A DNA stretch of 61,004 nucleotides. It comes from DASQWC01 sp035640475. GTDB lineage: Bacteria > Actinomycetota > JAICYB01. Location of the stretch: positions 1 through 61,004 of the forward strand of contig DASQWC010000213.1 in assembly GCA_035640475.1 (NCBI GenBank). Reading direction: 5' to 3'. The translations under genes and the position numbers were made by a program. Positions 25,810 to 34,391 of the stretch are shown one piece after another. Numbering within the stretch: position 1 is the stretch's first letter; every line of letters begins with the position of its first letter. The notes below the pieces were generated by a model. The model had not been told where the DNA came from. It was given only the letters and a program-made list of their open reading frames with translations, and searched no databases.

Positions 25810-27657
25810 ATGACCGGAGGCACGCGCGTCGCGCGGCTCGCGTTCGCAGTCGCCGTCTTCGCCGTTCCGATCGTCTTCGACCCAACGTCGCTGGACGCGT
25901 TCAATCTGGTGAAGCTCACCACCTTCTGGGTGCTCGCGGTGATTGCCGCGGGAGCGCTCGCTTCCTCCTCGGCGCTCGGAAGCGATATCCGCGCCGTCGC
26001 CCGCTCGCCTCTTGCCTTGCTCGGCATTGCCCTCCTCGCCGTCACGCTGGTCGCGTCGTTGCTCTCGCCGAGCCCCGTCCTCTCGATCCTCGGTTTCTAC
26101 CGGCGATACGAAGGGTTCGCATCGATCGCCCTGTACGTCGCGACGATGCTCTTCATTCCGCTTCTGTACCGGCGCCGGCCGGCGTCGCTCAGGGACCTTG
26201 CCGTGGCCGTTGCGGCGTCGAGCGGGATCGTCGGGGCGTATGTGTGCTTTCAGAAGCTCGGGATCGACGTCGCCGACTGGCGCCAGGCGGACAGGTCGAA
26301 GCCGCCGTTTCCCATCGGATCGATCGGCAACTCGGCGTTCACCGCCTCGTTCTTCGGCATGGCCGCCCCGTTGATCGTCTACCTGTTCGTCACGACCAAG
26401 GAGACGCTCAAGCGGACGGCTGTTGCCGCCGCCGGCGTCCTCACCCTGGCCGGACTCGTGCTCACGCAGGGCCGGTCCGGAATGATCGCCGCCGCGGCGG
26501 GTGCGATCGGATTCTTCCTGTTCGGGACGAGCCTGGGCGCGAAGGCCAAGCTCGGGGCGGCCGTTGCGATGCTCGCCGTGCTCGTCTTCCTTCCTTTTGC
26601 CGTCCGGAGCGATCTGCAGAGCACCGAGACGGTGCTGCGCACGTACTCCGTCGCGTACCGGACGGAGGTCTGGGCGGGAAGCGTCCGGATGGTCCGCGAG
26701 CGGCCCGTCTTCGGCTGGGGACCGGAGTCCTTCTACGGCGAGTACGCGAGGTTCCGGTCGGCCGAACAGGCGCGGCGCGATGGGCTGGTCATCCCCGACA
26801 AGGCGCACAACATCTTCCTCGGGTGGGCAACGACGACGGGAATCGTTGGTCTCGTGCTGTATTTGGCACTTGCCGGAACCGCGTTGTACCGAGCAGGTAC
26901 AACGTCACGCGACGAGCGCGGAGTGCGGACGCTGCGCGCGGCGTTCGCGGGCGCGTTGATCGCGTATCTCGCGCAGGGACTGTTCTCGCTCGACGTCCCG
27001 CCGCTTGCGCTGCTGGGCTGGGTCTTCCTCGGCTGTCTTCTCGCGCTCGATGTAGTTGCGCGGGATGTCGCTCCCGTAGTGATCCGGCCTTCGAGGGTGC
27101 GCACGGCCGTTGCCGTCGTCGTCGTCGCCGTGTTGGCCTTCGTCGGCACCCGCCCGCTTCGTGCCGACCACGCCGCGTACGACGCGCAGAGCCGGGCCCG
27201 GGAAGGCTGGTCGGACGAAACGGCGGCAGACTTCCAGCGGGCGATCGATCTGAATCCGACCGAGGCCGCGTACCGCGTCATCTCCGCCTCGTACTTCGAG
27301 CGCATCGCGAGGGATCGCGGCTCCCCGTACTCGACGGAGTCGGCGTTCCGGCTGGCGGTGGAGCTGTACGCCGACGCGCTTCGGATCCAGCCGCACAACA
27401 TTCAGTATTTGATCAGTGCGGCGCAGGCCTCGTTCCGGCTCGGCGCCGTCGCCGACGACGCCGGCCCGTACAGGACGGCCGAGCGGTGGCTGCGGAGGGC
27501 GGTCGACCTCGACCCCAACGATCCGAGGATCCATGCCGTCTACGCCGAGCTGCTCGAGCGCTACGGCCCGCGCGCGCCTTCCAAAGCGATGCGACGGGAG
27601 CTGCGCGAACGGGCGACCGACGAGCGGCGCACCGCAGCGAAGCTGACGGCTGCTTAG
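25810..27657 (+). CDS. O-antigen ligase/Wzy-like membrane protein with TPR-like C-terminus
   Basis: 615 residues with about 12 hydrophobic segments in residues 1-440, then a soluble C-terminal part (about 450-615). The large outer loop holds the O-antigen ligase/polymerase motif region (RTEVWAGSVRMVRERPVFGWGPESFYGEY, then HNIFLGWATTTGIVG). The C-terminus has two TPR-like units (ADFQRAIDLNPTEAAY and RRAVDLDPNDPRIHAVYAEL). Family knowledge: it joins or transfers lipid-linked glycans at the outer face of the membrane. Overlaps the convergent WecA/TagO-like gene by TTAG, suggesting a local envelope-glycan cluster. Confidence 0.85.
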   Translation: MTGGTRVARLAFAVAVFAVPIVFDPTSLDAFNLVKLTTFWVLAVIAAGALASSSALGSDIRAVARSPLALLGIALLAVTLVASLLSPSPVLSILGFYRRYEGFASIALYVATMLFIPLLYRRRPASLRDLAVAVAASSGIVGAYVCFQKLGIDVADWRQADRSKPPFPIGSIGNSAFTASFFGMAAPLIVYLFVTTKETLKRTAVAAAGVLTLAGLVLTQGRSGMIAAAAGAIGFFLFGTSLGAKAKLGAAVAMLAVLVFLPFAVRSDLQSTETVLRTYSVAYRTEVWAGSVRMVRERPVFGWGPESFYGEYARFRSAEQARRDGLVIPDKAHNIFLGWATTTGIVGLVLYLALAGTALYRAGTTSRDERGVRTLRAAFAGALIAYLAQGLFSLDVPPLALLGWVFLGCLLALDVVARDVAPVVIRPSRVRTAVAVVVVAVLAFVGTRPLRADHAAYDAQSRAREGWSDETAADFQRAIDLNPTEAAYRVISASYFERIARDRGSPYSTESAFRLAVELYADALRIQPHNIQYLISAAQASFRLGAVADDAGPYRTAERWLRRAVDLDPNDPRIHAVYAELLERYGPRAPSKAMRRELRERATDERRTAAKLTAA

Positions 27658-28688
27658 TCCTCGACCTTCACGCGCAACAGCTCCGTCGCCAGGAACAGTC
27701 CGACGGCCACGAGCGCGCCCATGATGAAGTACGCGGTCCGCGGCGTCGCGTACGCGATCGTCACGCCGAGCCACCCGGACGTCAGCGCGACGGCGTAGTG
27801 GAGCGCGACGATGGCGTTGCGAGGGATGCGTAGCTTGAGCAGCCGGTGCGACGTGTGGTCGAGGCCGGGACGAAGCGGCGAGTGCCCGCGGCTGATGCGC
27901 GATGCGGAAATGAGCACGGTGTCGAAGATCGGCACGGCGAGGATCGCAACGGGGACGAAGAAGGCGACGCGCCTCAGGTTCTCGAACTCGAGCTCGAGCG
28001 CGATCGCTGCGAGCAGCCAGCCGAGGAACAAGCTCCCCATGTCGCCCATGAAGATCCGAGCCGGGGGCCGGTTGTACCAGAGGAACCCCAGCGCGCAGCC
28101 GGCCACGGCGGCACTCAGACTCCCGACGACGACTTGTCCGTGCAATCCTGCCAGCACGGCCATGTAGCCCGCGGCGATGGACGAGACACCGGCCGTGATG
28201 CCGTCCATGTTGTCGAGGAAGTTCACGGCGTTGACGATGCCGGCGACCCAGCCGACGGTCAGGACGAAGTTCAAGACCCACTGATCGAACGGATCGGCCC
28301 GGACGCCGACGGCATACAACGCCACGGCGAGCGGAAGGATCACCGACGCCTTGACCCAGCCCGGGATCGGACGCAAGTCGTCGCGCAGGCCGAGCCCGGC
28401 CAGAAGCAACGCACCGCCGAGGATCACGCCGAGCTTGGCGTAGCCCGCTTGAAGGCCGTAGATGACGGCGCCGGCTGCCGTCGCCGCGAGAAACGAAAGG
28501 ATGATCCCGAGCCCGCCGAGATACGGGACGGCTTCGACGTGCGCCTTGCGCTCGCTCGGGTGGTCGAGGATGTGGAACCGGACGGCCACCCGTCGCGCCA
28601 CCGGTGTCGCAACGAGCGCCGCAACGAGCGCCCCGACGAAAGCAACGAGGTACGTGCCGGTATCGGCGGAGCGAGCCAGGGAGGTCAC
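27654..28688 (-). CDS. WecA/TagO/MraY-family polyprenyl-phosphate sugar-1-phosphate transferase
   Basis: 344 residues, about 10-11 membrane segments. Catalytic signatures are present: DHPSERKAH with the first loop, LRDDLRPI (Asp-Asp), NAVNFLDNMDGI (nucleophile region), RIFMGDMGSLFLG and the basic loop GLDHTSHRLL. It transfers a sugar-1-phosphate (GlcNAc-1-P in characterised relatives) from a UDP-sugar onto undecaprenyl or decaprenyl phosphate, the first step of glycan polymer synthesis. GTG 28688. Full length, so functional loss is not suggested even though a neighbouring polysaccharide locus appears deleted at 35.3 kb. Confidence 0.9.
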   Translation of the reverse strand: MTSLARSADTGTYLVAFVGALVAALVATPVARRVAVRFHILDHPSERKAHVEAVPYLGGLGIILSFLAATAAGAVIYGLQAGYAKLGVILGGALLLAGLGLRDDLRPIPGWVKASVILPLAVALYAVGVRADPFDQWVLNFVLTVGWVAGIVNAVNFLDNMDGITAGVSSIAAGYMAVLAGLHGQVVVGSLSAAVAGCALGFLWYNRPPARIFMGDMGSLFLGWLLAAIALELEFENLRRVAFFVPVAILAVPIFDTVLISASRISRGHSPLRPGLDHTSHRLLKLRIPRNAIVALHYAVALTSGWLGVTIAYATPRTAYFIMGALVAVGLFLATELLRVKVED

Positions 28689-28706
28689 TTAGTAGCATCA
28701 AAGCAA

Positions 28707-29156
28707 ATGGCTGGTCGGCATCGCATCCTCATGGCCAAACCCGGTCTGGACGGCCACGATCGAGGCGTAAAAGTCGTTTCACGAGCGCTGCGCGACGCCG
28801 GATTCGAGGTGATCTACTCGGGCTTGCATCAGACGCCCGAGCAGATCGTCGAGATCGCAATCCAGGAGGACGTCGACGCAGTCGGGCTCTCGTCGCTGTC
28901 GGGTGCGCACATGGCGCTGTTCCCGAAAGTCATCAGCGGCTTGCGCGACAAAGGCGCCGACAACATTCTCGTGTTCGGCGGCGGCATCATCCCCAACGAC
29001 GACATTCCGGCGCTGAAAAAGCAGGGCATGGCCGAGATCTTCACGCCGGGAACCACGACGCAGAGCATCATCGACTGGCTGCGACAGGCTCTCGCGGGGG
29101 GTCCGGGGGGCAAAGCCGAGCGGAGCGCCCAGAATCCACAACGCGAGGTTGGCTGA
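28707..29156 (+). CDS. B12-binding subunit of an acyl-CoA mutase (methylmalonyl-CoA mutase C-terminal domain protein)
   Basis: 149 residues, a stand-alone cobalamin-binding domain. MAKPGLDGHDRGVKVV contains the DxHxxG motif whose His replaces the lower ligand of B12; SGLHQTPEQI, LSSLSGAHM and VFGGGIIPNDD complete the fold. It needs a separate catalytic subunit, not in the window. The last 19 residues (from GGPGGKAERSAQ) are an extension encoded by the GC-rich dispersed repeat. It sits 63 bases upstream of sucC, which fits the propionyl-CoA to succinate route: methylmalonyl-CoA to succinyl-CoA to succinate. Confidence 0.88.
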   Translation: MAGRHRILMAKPGLDGHDRGVKVVSRALRDAGFEVIYSGLHQTPEQIVEIAIQEDVDAVGLSSLSGAHMALFPKVISGLRDKGADNILVFGGGIIPNDDIPALKKQGMAEIFTPGTTTQSIIDWLRQALAGGPGGKAERSAQNPQREVG

Positions 29157-29195
29157 GTATGGGGACAGAGCGCGAAGCGAGCGGGCCCCCCGGTC
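29101..29195. repeat. GC-rich palindromic dispersed element, second copy
   Basis: GGGGGGC (29105-29111) and GGGCCCCCCGG (29183-29193) bracket GAGCGGAGCG and GCGCGAAGCGAGCGG cores, the same layout as at 19801-19909 in reverse orientation. It overlaps the 3' end of the B12-subunit gene and fills the gap before sucC. Confidence 0.6.
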
Positions 29196-29219
29196 CAACA
29201 GGACGGGCCGCGTAGCCGC

Positions 29220-30356
29220 ATGGATCTCCTCGAGTACATGGGCAAGCAGGTCTTTGCCCGTTTCGACATTCCCGTCTCGGACGGCCGAATCTGCACGACG
29301 GCCGCCGAAGCAGAGACCGCCGCGAAGGAGATCGGCGGTCAAGTCGTCGTCAAGGCGCAGGTGCAGATCGGGGGCCGGGGCAAGGCCGGCGGCATCCAGC
29401 TCGCCGACTCGCCGGCCGAAGCGAAGGCAAAAGCCGAGCAGATCCTCGGAATGGACATTCGAGGGCACATCGTCGAGCGCGTATGGGTCGAGGCATCGAC
29501 GGACATTGCCAAGGAGTACTACGCGTCGATAACGCTCGACCGCCGCAACGGGCTTCCGCTGGCGATGGTGTCCGCGCAGGGCGGCGTCGACATCGAGGAG
29601 GTCGCGTCCAAGGACCCGAAGGCGATCAAGAAGATGCACATCGACCCACTCGTCGGGTTCAAGCCGTTCCACGCCGCGTTTCTCACGTCGTCGCTCGACG
29701 AGGAGGCTCGGGAAGGCTCGTCCGAGATCTTGCGGAAGCTCTTCACCTGCTTCGTCGACGGCGACTGCTCGCTCGTGGAGATCAATCCGCTCGTGCTGAC
29801 GACCGACGGACGCGTGCACGCGCTCGACGCGAAAGTGACGGTCGACGACAACGCGATCTTCCGGCATCCGGAATACGCCGAGTACCGCGACATCCTCGTC
29901 ACCGATCCCCAGGAGAAGCTCGCAAAGGAGAAGGGGATCGCGTACGTGAAGCTCGACGGTGAGGTCGGCGTCATGGGCAACGGCGCCGGGCTCGTGATGT
30001 CGACGCTGGACCTCGTCAACCTTGCCGGTGGCAAGCCGGCGAACTTTTTGGACGTCGGCGGCGGCGCATCGGCCGACCAGATCGCCGCCGCACTCGAGAT
30101 CATCCTCGGTGACCCGCAGGTGCGGTCGGTGCTCGTGAACATCTTCGGCGGCATCACGCGCTGCGATGAAGTCGCAAAGGGCATCATCGGCGCGCTCGAC
30201 CGCGTCGAGCTGAAGGTGCCGATGGTCGTCCGCCTGGACGGCACGAACGCGGCCGAGGGCCGCGAAATTCTGAACAAAGCGAAGCTCGACGGTGTCGAGT
30301 CCGCGCCGGCCATGTGGGAAGCGGCCGAGCTTGCCGTCGAAAGAGCGCGTGCATGA
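29220..30356 (+). CDS. sucC: Succinyl-CoA synthetase beta subunit (ADP/GDP-forming)
   Basis: 378 residues. N-terminal ATP-grasp domain (MDLLEYMGKQVFARF, VVKAQVQIGGRGKAGGI, DGDCSLVEINPLV with metal-binding Glu/Asn, ALDAKVTVDDNA) and C-terminal CoA-ligase domain (LDVGGGASADQ, VLVNIFGGITRCD). With SucD it interconverts succinyl-CoA and succinate with nucleotide triphosphate formation in the TCA cycle. Normal length. Unusually, sucD is 3 kb downstream rather than adjacent. Confidence 0.96.
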   Translation: MDLLEYMGKQVFARFDIPVSDGRICTTAAEAETAAKEIGGQVVVKAQVQIGGRGKAGGIQLADSPAEAKAKAEQILGMDIRGHIVERVWVEASTDIAKEYYASITLDRRNGLPLAMVSAQGGVDIEEVASKDPKAIKKMHIDPLVGFKPFHAAFLTSSLDEEAREGSSEILRKLFTCFVDGDCSLVEINPLVLTTDGRVHALDAKVTVDDNAIFRHPEYAEYRDILVTDPQEKLAKEKGIAYVKLDGEVGVMGNGAGLVMSTLDLVNLAGGKPANFLDVGGGASADQIAAALEIILGDPQVRSVLVNIFGGITRCDEVAKGIIGALDRVELKVPMVVRLDGTNAAEGREILNKAKLDGVESAPAMWEAAELAVERARA

Positions 30357-30378
30357 TGGAGCGTAGCGACTCGCTCTG

Positions 30379-30750
30379 ATGGAAGAGGCCACACGCCTCG
30401 AGGTCGAGCAGCGACTCGGACGGCCCTTCGATCAAGTCCGCGAACAGCTACTCGAACTCTTCGACAACGAGTGGGACGAGATCGAGACCGTCATCGAGAC
30501 CGCTTCGGCCAAGCGCGACCAGTCGCGAGCCGATGTGATCGTCGAGCTCGTCGGCAAGGCGCAGACGAAGCCGGCGGTGCCGTCCCGGATCCGCCGTTCG
30601 CTCATCCGGTGGATCGGCAAGCCGTGGCGCGAGCGCGAGAATCCGTGGGACCGCTTCAAGGACCGCGTTCCGCCGCCGCCGCCGCGCACGTCGGGCAAAC
30701 CGGACGACCTCGACGAATGGACGCCGCTAAAACCCGACGAGGAGCCCTAG
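30379..30750 (+). CDS. Hypothetical protein, 123 aa
   Basis: 123 residues, acidic N-terminus with a helical stretch (FDQVREQLLELFDNEWDEIETV) and a Pro-rich C-terminal half (RVPPPPPRTSGK). No signal peptide, membrane segment or recognised domain. It begins 22 bases after sucC and is probably co-transcribed with it. The TAG overlaps the stop codon of the convergent esterase gene as CTAG. Confidence 0.65.
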   Translation: MEEATRLEVEQRLGRPFDQVREQLLELFDNEWDEIETVIETASAKRDQSRADVIVELVGKAQTKPAVPSRIRRSLIRWIGKPWRERENPWDRFKDRVPPPPPRTSGKPDDLDEWTPLKPDEEP

Positions 30751-32957
30751 CGCAAGCGCAGGATCCTGTGCCCGGGCGTCACGCGTAGCTTCCAGTCCGC
30801 ACCGGGGGCCCGGACGTCGATCGTTGTGATGTCGGATGTGCGCACGTCGAGCGTGATCGGCTTGGATGCGTCGATGCCGGCGCGCGCCACGTCCAAGCGC
30901 AGGCTCCTCACGTTGGTGAGGTTGAGCGTGATCTTGTTCTGCTTGCGGATGCGCTTGGGGCGATCGGCCCAGTCGTTGCCGACCTCCACATAAGGAATCG
31001 GTCCGACGCCGGCGTTCGTCACGCGTACGAGGGCCGGGTCGGCGTAGCCGGTGGCATGGCTGAACGCATCGACGGTTGCCTTCGCGACCTCCGCACTGCG
31101 TTTGTCGGCCAGACGAACCTTCGAGACCCAATAGGCGTGATCGTGCACGAGCCCCAAGCGCCCGTAATCGGTCACGGGCGCGTAGGAGAACGTGACGTGA
31201 CGCGGGTCGCGATTCACGCGCGCCGTGCCGAGGAAGTCGACGGCGTACGGCGTGTCGTAGGAGAGCAATGCAATCGTGAAGTGCTCGCCGGTTGGATACG
31301 TGATGAAGCGGTAGCGGTACCCGAGCTGCTCGAATCCGCGAATGCCGTGCTCCGGGGCGCCGAGGTTCTGCGCACGCGTGCCGGCGTACGGAACGAGCTC
31401 GTCGAGCATGCCGACGGCATTGAGGAAGCGCACGTTGCGTGTGTTCTCGAGCCAGACGTTGGTGTTCGTCTCCTGGCCCCCCGACGGCGGCAGCGGCGGC
31501 ACCCAGATGCCGTCGGCCGGCGGTCCGACCGTCGAGAACGCCGCGCCGAACAGGTCGGGCCACAGGCTCGCGAAGCGGTACGTGCCGTACCCGCCCATCG
31601 AATAGCCGGTGACGGCCGCGCGGTTGGGGTTGAGCGTGTAGCGGCGCGCGACGTCGTTCCACGCTTCGAAGACGTCGTACTCGGCCTCCGCCTGGTACCA
31701 GCCATCCTCACCGCGCGCTTCCGGAGTGAGGACGAGGTTGCCGCGCCGCTCGCCGACCTGCTGGACGCCGATCGAGCCGTTGTACTGCCAATGGTGCTCG
31801 CCGAGCGAGTGCAGCATCAGCGTCAGGCCGGCTTGCTTGCCCGGCTGGTAGCTGCGCGGCACGTACAGCGAGTACTGCTGGAGCTGGCCTCGCGTCTCCG
31901 GCGTCGTTGTGTAGTCCTTGCCGCCGTCGGTGTCGATGCGGCTCGGGAAGATGCGAACGATCGTGCCGTTGCGCGGCGCGGTCGTCAGGGTGAGGTGGCC
32001 GTCCAGCTTGCGGAAGTCGATGACGCGCGCAAAGCGCGTCGGTTCTCCGTCGGCCAGCGCGTCGGCTTGCTCGACATCCATCGGTGTGCGTCCGGCCGGC
32101 TTCTCGTTGAAGCGGAAGGCGAGATTGAAGATGCCGGACGTCGAGCCGTCCGGCATGCCGCCGCCGGGCGCGTCCGGGCCCGGGGCACCGAACTGCGGCC
32201 GGAGCCAGGTGCCGTCGAAGTTGTTGTAGAGCCCGGTCGCCACCGTGAAGCGCCACTTGCCGCGCGGATTGGACAGGTAGCGCGGAACGATCACCGTGAT
32301 CTGGTTCGCGCGGATGTCCGTGGAGACCTCGACGCTCTGGATCCTCCATCCGGATGTTGTGGAACGCGCGTGGGTCGCGCCCGTTCCCCACGTCGTGATG
32401 ACCTCGTCGGTGCCGGGGAACAGCGCCCCCGGGTCGACGGGCAGCATCGCCGTGCCCGTCTCGGCGTCTCGGTCGGTGTCGATGGCGATGACGGCGATCG
32501 TCGAGTCGCGGCTGATGAGCTGATTGAGCGTGATGCGATACGCGACGTCCCTGCCGGTGGGCGCGATGCGGAACTCGACGAGATCCGCCGAGTTGCTTCC
32601 GTAGTGCCCGCGATCGAGCGGATAGTCGATGTCGCCGGCGCTGTCGGCGCCGGCCGTGTCGTCGGCCTGCGTATTCGCGCCCCAGTCGTCGTAGATGTAG
32701 TCCTGGTAGCGGTACTCCCCGTCGGCGTACCCCTCCGTGCCGGCGACGAGCAACGGGTCGGCCTTGAAGTGGGGATCTCGGTTCTCCAGCTGCGGCGCGT
32801 GCGGAGCCGCCTTATAGAGGACGGTCGGGCCGGGACGCCGTCCGGACCCGACCGTCGGAAGCGAGGACGGCCGCGCGGCCGCCGGTGGAGTCCACGGCTG
32901 GGCCCAGAGCAGGCTCGCCAAGACGAGCGAAATCGCCACCCAACGCCGCCGGATCAT
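30747..32957 (-). CDS. Secreted DOMON-like/esterase two-domain hydrolase
   Basis: 736 residues with a signal peptide (MIRRRWVAISLVLASLLWAQP). Residues about 60-290 resemble the glucodextranase-type C-terminal/DOMON-like domain (YIYDDWGANTQADDTAG, AVIAIDTDRDAETGTA). Residues about 340-600 form a feruloyl-esterase/PHB-depolymerase-like alpha/beta hydrolase with nucleophile AVTGYSMGGYGT, Asp in MLDELVPYAGT and His in PTGEHFTIA. A beta-rich tail follows. It is probably an extracellular polysaccharide- or ester-degrading enzyme; the exact substrate is unknown. ATG 32957 is preceded by GGGGGAGAGG. It sits opposite to and between sucC and sucD. Confidence 0.8.
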   Translation of the reverse strand: MIRRRWVAISLVLASLLWAQPWTPPAAARPSSLPTVGSGRRPGPTVLYKAAPHAPQLENRDPHFKADPLLVAGTEGYADGEYRYQDYIYDDWGANTQADDTAGADSAGDIDYPLDRGHYGSNSADLVEFRIAPTGRDVAYRITLNQLISRDSTIAVIAIDTDRDAETGTAMLPVDPGALFPGTDEVITTWGTGATHARSTTSGWRIQSVEVSTDIRANQITVIVPRYLSNPRGKWRFTVATGLYNNFDGTWLRPQFGAPGPDAPGGGMPDGSTSGIFNLAFRFNEKPAGRTPMDVEQADALADGEPTRFARVIDFRKLDGHLTLTTAPRNGTIVRIFPSRIDTDGGKDYTTTPETRGQLQQYSLYVPRSYQPGKQAGLTLMLHSLGEHHWQYNGSIGVQQVGERRGNLVLTPEARGEDGWYQAEAEYDVFEAWNDVARRYTLNPNRAAVTGYSMGGYGTYRFASLWPDLFGAAFSTVGPPADGIWVPPLPPSGGQETNTNVWLENTRNVRFLNAVGMLDELVPYAGTRAQNLGAPEHGIRGFEQLGYRYRFITYPTGEHFTIALLSYDTPYAVDFLGTARVNRDPRHVTFSYAPVTDYGRLGLVHDHAYWVSKVRLADKRSAEVAKATVDAFSHATGYADPALVRVTNAGVGPIPYVEVGNDWADRPKRIRKQNKITLNLTNVRSLRLDVARAGIDASKPITLDVRTSDITTIDVRAPGADWKLRVTPGHRILRLR

Positions 32958-33107
32958 GCCTCTCCCCCGCCTGATGGGCCGAGCTTAGCGATCCCCGTTT
33001 GGGGCGAAAAGTATCCCTTCGGGGAGGTCAACGAGCCGCTCAGGACGTCGGTTCGCGCGGCTAGTCTTCGGTCCGACCTTCCCCACGCCTACACTTGGGG
33101 AGGTCAC

Positions 33108-33320
33108 ATGGACGTCCTGACGCCGATCGTAACCGGTGCACTCCTGGCAGTGTTTACTGCGATCTTGGGAGTGCTTGGGAAGAGCCAGTTCGACTCGCTG
33201 CGGTCCGAGATCGCGGCGCTTCGCCACGACGTCGCGGAGGTTCGCTCAGAGATGGCGATCATGCGATCGGATCTGACCCACGTTGCACTGGCCGTGGGAG
33301 CTCGACCTCAGACCGGGTAG
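33108..33320 (+). CDS. Small membrane protein with coiled-coil tail, 70 aa
   Basis: 70 residues: an N-terminal membrane segment (PIVTGALLAVFTAILGVLG) then a heptad helix (SLRSEIAALRHDVAEVRSEM). ATG 33108 is preceded by GGGGAGG. It lies 35 bases upstream of sucD in the same direction. A similar small coil-plus-membrane protein, with the reverse order, lies at 35934. Function unknown. Confidence 0.65.
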   Translation: MDVLTPIVTGALLAVFTAILGVLGKSQFDSLRSEIAALRHDVAEVRSEMAIMRSDLTHVALAVGARPQTG

Positions 33321-33355
33321 CTCGCCTTCCGCGTCCCTCGATACGCTTACCGGCC

Positions 33356-34231
33356 ATGTCGATCCTGCTCGACGAGAACACCAAAGTCCTGATCCAGGGC
33401 ATCACCGGCCGTGAAGGGACCCTGCACGGCGGCAAGAACCTCGACTACGGAACGAAGATCGTCGCCGGCGTCACGCCCGGCAAGGGTGGACAGAAGGCGC
33501 TGGACGACCGCGTGCCCGTCTTCAGCAACGTCGGGGAGGCGGTCGAGGAGACCGGCGCGACGGCGAGCCTCGTGTTCGTCCCGCCGCGGTATGCCGCCGA
33601 CGCGATCCTGGAGGCCGAGGCGGCCGGCTGCACGCTCATCGTGTGCATCACCGAGGGCATCCCGGTCCGCGAGATGATGCTCGCCGCCGACCACCTTCGC
33701 GGGACGGACGCGGTCCTCGTCGGCCCGAACTGTCCGGGTCTCATCTCGCCCGGCAAGGCGAACATCGGCATCATCCCCGTCGACATCTGCGCGCCCGGCC
33801 CGGTCGGTCTCGTGTCGCGCTCGGGAACGCTCACGTATCAGATCGTCAACGAGCTGACGACGCGCGGGATCGGCCAGTCGACGTGCCTCGGCATCGGCGG
33901 CGATCCGATCATCGGGACGAACTTCATCGACGCACTCGAACGCTTCGAGGGGGACGACGAAACGAAGTTGATCGTGTTCATCGGCGAGATCGGCGGGGAC
34001 GCCGAGGAGCGCGCGGCCGACTACATCGCCGAGAACGTGACCAAGCCCGTCGTCGCGTACATCGCGGGCTTCTCGGCGCCGCCGGGCAAGAAGATGGGCC
34101 ACGCCGGCGCGATCATCACCGGTTCGTCGGGGACGGCCGAGGCGAAAGCGAAGGCGCTCGAAGCCAAAGGCGTTCGCGTCGGACGCACGCCGACGGAGGT
34201 CGCGGAGCTCGTCCAACAAGCGCTTCCGTGA
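33356..34231 (+). CDS. sucD: Succinyl-CoA synthetase alpha subunit
   Basis: 291 residues, standard length. CoA-binding Rossmann domain (KVLIQGITGREGTLHG, GVTPGKGG, VFVPPRYAADAI) and ligase domain (GPNCPGLISPGKANIGI, SRSGTLTYQ, GIGGDPIIGTNF). The phosphorylated His lies in KKMGHAGAII. Partner of sucC. The start ATG 33356 gives the expected MSILLDENTKVLIQG. Three genes, one of them in the opposite direction, separate it from sucC, so the two subunits are made from separate transcripts. Confidence 0.96.
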   Translation: MSILLDENTKVLIQGITGREGTLHGGKNLDYGTKIVAGVTPGKGGQKALDDRVPVFSNVGEAVEETGATASLVFVPPRYAADAILEAEAAGCTLIVCITEGIPVREMMLAADHLRGTDAVLVGPNCPGLISPGKANIGIIPVDICAPGPVGLVSRSGTLTYQIVNELTTRGIGQSTCLGIGGDPIIGTNFIDALERFEGDDETKLIVFIGEIGGDAEERAADYIAENVTKPVVAYIAGFSAPPGKKMGHAGAIITGSSGTAEAKAKALEAKGVRVGRTPTEVAELVQQALP

Positions 34232-34349
34232 GCTACCTAGTCGTCGAGCCGGGTGCACCACGGCGCCCGTGACAGGCGGACAGTAAAGTCGCAGGTGGGA
34301 CGCCTGATTCTCGATGTGACTTGAGTTAATCAGAGTGCTAAGCTCGCCT

Positions 34350-34365
34350 TCCCAACGCGTTGGGA
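34350..34365. promoter_or_regulatory. 16-bp perfect palindrome upstream of a surface-protein gene
   Basis: TCCCAACGCGTTGGGA is a perfect palindrome 26 bases upstream of GTG 34392. The surrounding gap (34232-34391) is the most AT-containing spacer nearby and holds nothing else I can name. Operator function is inference. Confidence 0.35.
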
Positions 34366-34391
34366 CGTCGATGCACGGGAAGGACGCTCTT

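Noticed and set aside
31056..33320. 754-codon plus-strand frame opposite the secreted esterase
   Set aside because: Only its last 70 codons (from 33108) look like protein with a good ribosome site; the rest is the antisense shadow of the esterase, whose domains and signal peptide are clear.
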